From NCBI GenBank assembly GCA_001643675.2, contig LSRY02000008.1:2501-66500 (forward strand): 64,000 nt of DNA, written 5' to 3'. The notes below the pieces were generated by a model, which had not been told where the DNA came from, searched no databases, and worked only from the letters and a program-made list of their open reading frames with translations. The stretch comes from Monocercomonoides exilis (lineage: Eukaryota; Preaxostyla; Oxymonadida; Polymastigidae). Positions 56,729-64,000 of the stretch are shown piece by piece. Numbering within the stretch: the stretch's first letter is position 1; each line of letters begins with the position of its first letter. The position numbers and the translations under genes were made by a program.

Positions 56729-58122
56729 ATGAAAATTCTTGTTGAAGAAAAAAGAGAAGCAGGGCAGACTAAATTAAAGCATGCCATGTTATCTTTTCAA
56801 TATAGAAAATACAAGAATAAACTTGAACGAATGGCACACATCGTGTGTGATGGCGTCGTCAGGGTAACAGATGCTATCAATTCTAAGCAATACAGCTGCA
56901 GCAGCATTAAAAACGCAGTTCGGGCTTTGAGAACTAAAAGGCAAGTTGGAAAACCAGGGAGACCGCAGGCAATCAGCAAAGAGAAAGAAGAAACAGTTCT
57001 GGATGTGATCAAAATTGATTCTATTTGTGGGAGCAGTTAACAATGAAGAAAACAAGAGAATTGGTTTGCTCAAGTTTTTTATTGAAACAATAACATTTTT
57101 TCTTTAGATGGAAAATGTTTTAAACGATACAAAAGAAGAAAACGAGCCACATATTATAGTTTCAAATGCTGCGGCTTACAGGTTTTTGAAGCGGCATCCT
57201 GAGTTGACGAAGAGCAAACCAAAGAGTTTAGACACAAATCGGCTGGCTGTTTCCTGCAAGAGTGTGATGAAGCCTTGGTATAACATGATTACAGATTTGC
57301 ACGAAAAAAATCATTACACACCTTCATTAATATTTAACGTTGATGAATCATCATTGCGAGTTCCATCTGCTGCCAATATTTAAGTTATCTATCCATCTGG
57401 ACAAAGCGCTGGGTATTGCAAAGAAGCACAAAGAATGGACAATGCAACACTTGTTGCTTCCATGAGGGCAGATGGTTATTCATTGCCTTGCATCATTCTC
57501 TGGCCAAGTGTTAAAAAATACCGGACGAACTGAAGCCTCTTCTCTCTCCAACTCTGGACATCTGGCCAAACAAAAGTGGCTGGATGGACAAGCATAACTT
57601 CAAGAAATATGCAGAATCAGTTCTTCTCCCTTCCGTCGTTGAAAGAAGAAAGCGCATAAAACTCGAAAAGAGAACTGCATTCTTTTCAAAGATTTCCATC
57701 CTTCACGAGGTGATCCTTCAATTTGGAAAACTTTCTTAGAAAATAACATTGATGTCGTAACATTTATCCCCCACAGTACTCATTTGTCTCAGCCACTCGA
57801 TAGAGGAGTATTTGCAACTATCAAAACTTCTCTTTCTTCATCATTTGATGTTCCATCATCTTCTTCATTGCCTGCTTCAAGAAAAGCACTTGTCGACGTG
57901 CTTCCTCAACCAATTCACTCCGCTTTCACTCTTTCTGTAATTAAAAAAGCTTTTTAACAAAGCGGAGTCCTTCATAATGCGTTCGGTCAGGTTCTTCGAA
58001 AACTACTTGAATCATCAAAATACCCTCTTCCATCCCATCGTAACCGTTTCGATTATTTTGGAAAATTAATTACAAAAAAAGAACTTCTCGACGATTGGGA
58101 AAGATTTTTTAGGGAGAAATGA
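56729..58122 (+). pseudogene. Pogo-family transposase, broken
   Basis: An N-terminal helix-turn-helix of the CENP-B/pipsqueak type (VTDAINSKQYSCSSIKNAVR, then KPGRPQAISKEKEETVLDVI) starts from ATG 56729. A frame slip near 57,030 precedes LTMKKTREL and an apparent intron (GTTTGC to TTTCTTTAG, about 57,064-57,108). The catalytic domain follows with SNAAAYRFLKRHPELTKSK, then IFNVDESSLRVP (first Asp), LFKDFHPSRG (second Asp) and HSTHLSQPLDRGVFATIK (third Asp). At least four stops or frameshifts lie between about 57,380 and 57,960. The DDE_1 family is clear; the protein cannot be made as is. Confidence 0.88.
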
Positions 58123-58584
58123 AGAAAAGGAGTATGAAAAAGATATGAAACAAGTGATTGAAAACGAAAAAGATGAAATGGTTGAATTCAAACATAAAAT
58201 CAAAAGAAAACGCTCTGATGTTATTTTTGATGACCCAAACGAAGAGGAAAACGAAGAGATGCAAAGAAAATCAGGAAAAAAAAAGATAATTTGAAGAATT
58301 GATTCTTCTTTTGTATTTTTTTAAATTTTTCTAAATTTTTCACTTCAAAAATTTGGGTCAGAATAAAAAATGGGTTGGCGTTAAATGATAACCCTATATT
58401 TTTTAAAACATTTTTCTGTTGAAATGAATAATGTGAATATGGTTCAAAATCATAAATAGGATTGTTCTTTTATCGGAAAAATATTTAATAACAAATAAAT
58501 ATATATATATAAAAGACTCAACAAAATATAAAAAACAAGAAGAACATTGCATTTTCATGAAAATATGTCAAATTGAACATCTCG

Positions 58585-58700
58585 ATCACAAAAGTGGCCG
58601 CTAATTTTTCTTCAGATTTTGCAACAAACAGACATAAAAAGATGTGGGGAAGCGAACTGTGTGGAAATCTGAGAAAAAATTAGTGACCACTTTTGTGATA
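58585..58700. mobile_element. Palindromic MITE, copy A
   Basis: A 116-bp unit whose first 35 bases, from ATCACAAAAGTGG, are the reverse complement of its last 35 (ending CCACTTTTGTGAT), with a short unique middle containing ACAAACAGACAT. It is complete at both ends. A simple TA duplication is not obvious. Confidence 0.8.
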
Positions 58701-58797
58701 ACCAGTCATTTAGAAAAACACCTATATTAAGGTTCTCATCAGATTTGATCCGTTGAACGATCGGAACTATTATAAAACTGAAAATTGAAATGACAGG

Positions 58798-58910
58798 CGA
58801 TCACAAAAGTGGTCACTAATTTCTTCTCAGATTTCCACGCTGACAGCTTCCCCACATCTTTTATAGTCTGTTTGTTGCAAACTCTGAAGAAAAACCAAGG
58901 ATTTATCGTA
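58798..58910. mobile_element. Palindromic MITE, copy B (inverted, truncated)
   Basis: Inverted relative of copy A: ATCACAAAAGTGGTCACTAA at one end, then the middle containing CTTCCCCACATCTTTTAT and GTCTGTTTGTTGCAAA. The far end decays after CTGAAGAAAAA, so the second terminal repeat is lost. It lies immediately before the USP/transposase-like locus. Confidence 0.75.
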
Positions 58911-59417
58911 CCTCCTGAAAAACCTCGCCTTCCGTTTTGCAAAAGTGGTTTGTAATAATTTTCAAATTTTTTTTGAATAATTTTCTCTGTTTATTTTAGG
59001 CTTAAATGAACAGGATTGGGAAAAGGGCAACAACTGGATGTTCGCCCATTCGACTGAAGCCTCAACTTCGCTTCAGTCAGCACAGAAAAAGCAGCGAGCT
59101 GAGCAACATTAGGCCAGATTTATTGAAGAAGATGCATGGGAAGAAGAGATTATTACTGAAAATTCTGCTTCAAATAAAAAACAATCTTCTTCTTCTTCAA
59201 CATCATTTCAACAAAATAAAAAATCAAATGTCGTTTCAGAAAATAATTCTTCATCAACAGATTCCGCATTTTCTCAACCTGTTGATGCTCCAATCAGTAC
59301 TCCAATAAGGAGACAAAGTGGTGCAACAAAAAGAAAAGCAAACAAATCATATCATAAACGTCATTCATCTCCTTCACCAATTCCAATTCACAAACTTTTC
59401 AAACAAAAAACAACATC

Positions 59418-59552
59418 ATCCACTTCCTCATCTTCCTCATCTTCCTCATCTTCCTCATCTTCCTCATCTTCCTCATCTTCCTCATCTTCCTCATCTTCCT
59501 CATCTTCCTCATCTTCCTCATCTTCCTCATCTTCCTCATCTTCCTCATCTTC
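59418..59552. repeat. 9-bp minisatellite (CCTCATCTT)n
   Basis: About 15 near-perfect copies inside the Ser-rich part of the USP/transposase-like locus; in the coding frame they read as poly-Ser. Confidence 0.93.
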
Positions 59553-60830
59553 CTCAACTTTCAAAAAGAAACAAAATGAAAATACACATTCTTCTTCCTT
59601 TGAAGAACCTTCAACTTCCATTTTCAACGATGATGTGTGGGTCAATGATCAATTAGTTGAATATGCCACTTCACCAAATCTTATTCCACCTCAAGCATTT
59701 CAAAATCTTCTTTCATCATTTTCAAAAGACAATGACACTTCTCCGTCTCCACAAAAAACACATTCAGATGAAAGTTATAATTCAAATTGTGAAAATAATA
59801 TGAATATCATTTCATATAATTACTCAATGGATTTTCTTCCTGAAATTCAATCTCATTCTCCATCAATTTCTTTAAGTGTCAAAACCACTTCAATCGCTTC
59901 ATCAAAAACCATCTTTATTCAAAAAACAAACATCTTTGAAGAACACTCCTTCGCGTGTTGTAAGTGTTTGTCTTCAATTGGCTAAAGATGGAACGTCAGT
60001 GCGTTCATGGATCCCATCTCTTATTGACAAATGGGAAGATTTCTGCAACTATGGCAGCAGACAGCAACAAAATGTTACTGAGGCGTTTGAAAATCTTCAC
60101 AGACTTCTTCAAAAAGATGAGTTGATAAGCAAGGATTTCTTCAATCCAGAAATCATCACTCATCTCAAATGCCAAAAATGCCAACAAATCACATCACACT
60201 TCAATGAGATTTGTAACAATGTAGTTATCAATTCTTCCTCAACTCATAATGGATTATCTTCTCTCTTTGCAACTGAAGTTTTGGAAGGAAAGAATTGTGT
60301 ATATTGTGATGCATGCAAGGAAAAATGCTGTGCTGCGAGATGGGAGGAAATGGCTGCATTTCCAGAGGTGCTAGCCCTCTGTCATGAATGCACTGATGCT
60401 GTTAGTTCTACTCCTTCAAGAACATAACTAATGGAAACAGATTGTGTTAACCAGCGCACTTTCTGCAAAGGGTTTTCTTCTGAAAATATTCAATATCTTT
60501 GAAAAGATAATCAAGAAACAATCCTTTTCCATGTTATTGGCCAAGTCTTATTTTAACGTTTGGATTATCAAAACGGACACTACATTGCAGTTGTCAAAAA
60601 GATAAACAGAAACGTAATCAAATGGTGCATTTGCAATGATGCTGATGTGACTGAATTGTATGGTAATAATTGGACTAATGCATGGAAAGATCTTTTCTCC
60701 CAGTATTACACTCCTTCACTTTCTTTCTTCTCAAAAGAAAAAACAAAACCAACGTTTTCAACTCTTCAATTTGGTGGTTCCTCTTCTTCATCTTCTTCAG
60801 AAACATCAAATATCAACACTTCATACACCT

Positions 60831-60939
<109 letters not shown>

Positions 60940-62317
60940 GACATTCATCACACCACCACATCAAACATCTTCCATTCCACAACTTTCTTCATCAATCACA
61001 TCTTCATATGGATTGGAAGCACTGAAAGAAAAAAGAAGGAAAACGGGCATCTTTACTCCAAATGAAAAAAGATTAATCTTCAAGCCCAAAACGAAATTGT
61101 GGAGTGAGTTTACAAAAGAAACGAAAGTCAAAGTTTCTCTGTCACATTTCTACAAACTCACTGCCAACTTCTCCAAAGCGAAGAGACATACAGATCTTTG
61201 TGGAATGTGTGAGAAGTTGAGTTATTTGGAGAATAAACTCAAATCTTCACAAAACAAAAATAGACTTTCTTCTGCAGAATTTCATACACTTAAACTTCTT
61301 CGACAACATCGTCGAGTTGCAGAAATGCAATGAAAACATTATCAATCAACAGTTGACAATCTGAAAGAGGGAGAAGCAGTCTTCGTCTTCGACTTCAAAG
61401 AGTAATGGAAACTCCCGATCCGAAAAAATCAACTTCGACAAGAATTCTTCAACTATCAACAAGTCTCCAAATTCACAATCATCTCTCATCAAAAAATAAA
61501 TAATCAACAAATAAAACGAACTTTCAACTTCTTTTCCGACTGCCTCTCAAATGATCACAGATTTGTTATTGAGTGTCTGGAATCTGTGATCAAAAGACAC
61601 TTCTTCGCAGACACTCACACTTTTAAGTTCTTCTGCGATTCGGACCCACACAACCGAAATCGCTTCCTTCTTCACTTCATCCTCTCAAAACAATCAAAAC
61701 TTCTTAAAAAGAAAAATACACAACTCAATTTCTTCGCTGAGTATCATGGAAAAAATATCTGTGATAGTGAATTTGGTACGTTAGTGAATGCAATCGACAA
61801 CAATCTTTCGACTGAACACATCACCACACTTCATGATTTGATCAACTTCTTCGAAAACAATATGAATGTTTCCACATCTGTTTCATCATCTTCGCAATTG
61901 AATATTTTTGAATCATCCTCATCAAACAACTCCCCATCGTCAACATCTATCAAGGAGTGTGTGCATGAGAGGTACTTTGAAGAATATGAACCATCTCAGC
62001 AAATTTCATGGCCATCATTGTCAGTTCCCCACATGAAAGACTGCTTGTATTTTGAGCGCAAAGGCTCATTTGTCCGCGCATCTGCTGTTGGATATCTTCC
62101 TCAACGCTCTCTGGTTGCCCTCGAATCTTCAACAATGAAAGAAAAAGTGCAACGTTCAAGAAAGTCATTTCACTCTGATATCACATCATCTAACTCTTCT
62201 CTTCTTTCTCAATCTTCTCAAGATCTTCTTTCAAGGAGATTTGAGCTTCTTCTTGACTCTTCATCTTTAAATGAATCTCAAAATTGTATTAATGGTGTCC
62301 CTTGTTAAGAATCTAGA

Positions 62318-62445
62318 TGTTGTGCAAGCTTAGCTGGCACTCTATCGGAAGGGTGCTGGACATGACTGTTCGTATTTGATATTGCAGCCTTCGGGCTGCT
62401 TTATCCGGACCTGGATACGACGAACAGCCTCCCAGATGCACAACA
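62318..62445 (+). ncRNA. Candidate structured RNA, unknown class
   Basis: A GC-rich island of 128 nt in AT-rich DNA folds by eye into nested stems. The outer stem TGTTGTGCA/TGCACAACA (62318-62326 with 62437-62445) encloses hairpin 62334-62342/62351-62359 (CTGGCACTC with GGGTGCTGG, eight-base loop) and stem CTGTTCGT/ACGAACAG (62366-62373 with 62420-62427). The latter closes a junction with a perfect GCAGCC-TTCG-GGCTGC hairpin (62384-62399) and TATCC-GGACCT-GGATA (62402-62417). The UUCG tetraloop is a classic stable RNA cap. It begins 10 bp after the stop of the transposase-like locus. Strand is uncertain because perfect stems fold on either strand; the UUCG loop favours plus. It does not match tRNA, SRP or RNase P patterns I know. 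Confidence 0.6.
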
Positions 62446-64000
62446 GTTTGAATCCAATTTCTTTCTTGTGCTTTTTATCCCTATAATGTCCCTGTAATAA
62501 AATTGGTTATTGTCCTGCTTATATTTGTATTAATCGAGATTCATTAATGATGAAAGTCTTGTGGTTTATCACTGATCTTTGGGAAAGGTTTTTGGAAGGG
62601 AGAGTTGTTTAGAGTGTGAAGTGATGTTTTATCATTGTGTCTGTCTTTTTTCTTTGTTGGATTTGATCTTTTTGAGTCAAAGTTAGAGAAATATCAGAAA
62701 GGGGTGAGTGGATGGAAAACAAAAGAAAAACAGTCAAGTTTGTTTTTGGACTTTTTATTTAAGTGTTCTTTTTTGTTTGGAATTGCCTTTGAAACAGTGA
62801 ATTTGTTGTTAAAGTACTGTTTCTTCTTATATTTTTTATTGTTCAGAATTGTTGATATTTAGTTGACATTTGGTGACAGTTTTATGATTATGTGATTGAA
62901 TTATGCTTTTTATAAAGTTATTGAATCTGATTAGAAAATTTCTGAGTGTTTTTAATTTTTTTAATGATTAACATCATGAAGTACTTTTTGTTTTTTATAT
63001 CATTTTGATTGTTGAACAATTGTTATTTTTTAACGTTTTTTTTTTCATTTCTCTGATATTTTTTCCATTTCAAAAAAAACTCAAATTCGAATATACTAAC
63101 ATTTTTCTGCTAGAAATTATTTTTATTTCTTCCATATTGCAATGTCATATATTGAAAGCCAACAAACTCAAAAAAAAAAATCATCATGAGTTTTTTCTTA
63201 CAGATCAACAAAAAACTTTTTGATAAAAAATGATCTCAATGATCATAAAAAAACTTTCATTACTTGGGAATTTGCAGAAATCGTTATTAACCTAATGAAA
63301 CACTTCAACAATATATAAATATTATCTTGATATATCAAAAAAGCATTTCTGCAAATTCCTGATCAAAAAAAAAAGAAATTTGAAATGGGATTTCAATGAA
63401 GAAAAAGGTTTGATATTTCGTGTTGACACTTTACTTTCGAAATTTTTCTTAATCTGCCAAAGACTCTATTATTAAATTTTGAATATTTCTTTTGCTTTTC
63501 TTTGTGGAAATTTAGTGGTTCTTTCTCAACTGAAGCCATAGTTGAATTTTGTTGTTTCCCGTTTCTTAATACATTAAAACAGGTTTTATGTTATTTGTCC
63601 TTCAGACATTTTCTCAATAATTAATTATTTTATCTATTCTTTTATAATCTTTTACTCCTGTTTTTTTTTTTGTAATGCTTGGAAAGAAGGGATATTTTTT
63701 TATTTCTCATCACATTTCACTTGAGGAATGCGCCTTGCTGCTCGGTGTTTGAGTTGCAGAGAAATAAGGAGAAACAGCGGAATTTTTTCATGATAAGCTT
63801 GGATTTATATTAACCTTTTCGGAGAGCTGTTTATTGTTAATGCTATGCCAGTTATTTCGTTTTATCCATTCTGACAGCGAGAAAGGCAAGAGAAGAAAGA
63901 GGGAAATAAAAATTGGAAAGAAAATTACTATGGAAACAACTCACTAAATGATGTAAACAAAGCCAGTGAAGAACAGCAAACCAACACAAAAGTGGTAGAA
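62446..64000. other. AT-rich spacer
   Basis: No gene is supported. A short inverted repeat (GGAATTTGCAGAAAT at about 63,268 with its reverse complement at about 63,345) spans roughly 90 bp. Confidence 0.5.

Larger units (their letters stand above)
56382..58394. mobile_element. Pogo-like DNA transposon with TIRs and TA duplication
   Basis: The left end reads GGGTTATTATTTAACCCCCA and the right end, on the opposite strand, GGGTTATCATTTAACGCCAA. Similarity continues inward through CTGACC at about 30-40 bp. Each end is flanked by TA (56,380-56,381 and 58,395-58,396). The 2,013-bp element contains the transposase remnant listed separately. TIRs, TA target site and a CENP-B-like transposase place it in the Tc1/mariner-pogo superfamily. 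Confidence 0.92.

Noticed and set aside
62437-62458. T-loop-like GTTTGAATCC next to the structured RNA as part of a tRNA
   Set aside because: No acceptor stem, anticodon arm or correct spacing upstream; no tRNA was found in the window.

Overview
This is a chromosome end from an intron-rich, AT-rich unicellular eukaryote. The window opens with about 230 bp of CCCTAA repeat (TTAGGG-type telomere). Genes have short introns with GTATGT, GTTTGT or GTGTGT 5' splice sites. Coding and non-coding DNA is full of triplet and hexaplet low-complexity runs that translate as poly-Ser or poly-Glu. TAA, TAG and TGA all act as ordinary stops in the well-resolved genes. Beta-helix surface-protein remnants with a C-G-x(4-6)-P-C-x-T-I motif, ankyrin-like repeats and Ser/Glu tracts resemble what I know of oxymonad metamonads such as Monocercomonoides. 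That assignment is inference; no rRNA or other taxonomic marker is present.

Layout. 0-9 kb: a subtelomeric cluster of tyrosine-recombinase genes and relics, all on the minus strand; the outermost copy is cut off by the telomere before its catalytic Tyr. 9.2-12.2 kb: an ankyrin-like 30-residue-repeat gene plus beta-helix surface-protein fragments; the same block recurs inverted at 40.0-43.3 kb. 12.3-17.1 kb: decayed or uncertain coding DNA with one possible Alba-domain exon. 17.2-31.2 kb: a gene-dense single-copy core with importin alpha (-), PUS7/TruD pseudouridine synthase (+, 16 exons), a cornichon/Erv14 cargo receptor (-), a Swi5 recombination protein (+) and a many-exon multi-pass membrane protein (-). 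31.2-33.5 kb: AT-rich spacer with a foldback element and a dispersed repeat. 33.5-34.9 kb: a helical, ARM-like protein of unknown role. 35-40 kb: low-complexity DNA, doubtful coding.

43-62.5 kb is a graveyard of mobile elements: a 450-bp MITE with pogo/Tigger-like ends; a 3.7-kb element with hAT-like ends and a near-perfect 8-bp target duplication that carries a decayed copy of the 33.5-kb gene; a 2.0-kb pogo-like transposon with its ends and TA duplication intact but a broken transposase; two inverted copies of a palindromic MITE; and a roughly 3.3-kb broken gene that joins a USP-type deubiquitinase-like region to a DDE-type transposase-like region. Just past that gene is a GC-rich, about 128-nt segment with nested perfect stems that looks like a structured RNA. 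The most unusual items are this USP/transposase locus with its RNA candidate, the hAT-like gene-carrying element, and the recombinase truncated by the telomere.

Gene models for importin alpha (1182 codons plus stop), PUS7 (899 plus stop) and Swi5 (148 plus stop) were assembled by hand from splice sites and keep phase throughout; the others are less certain.
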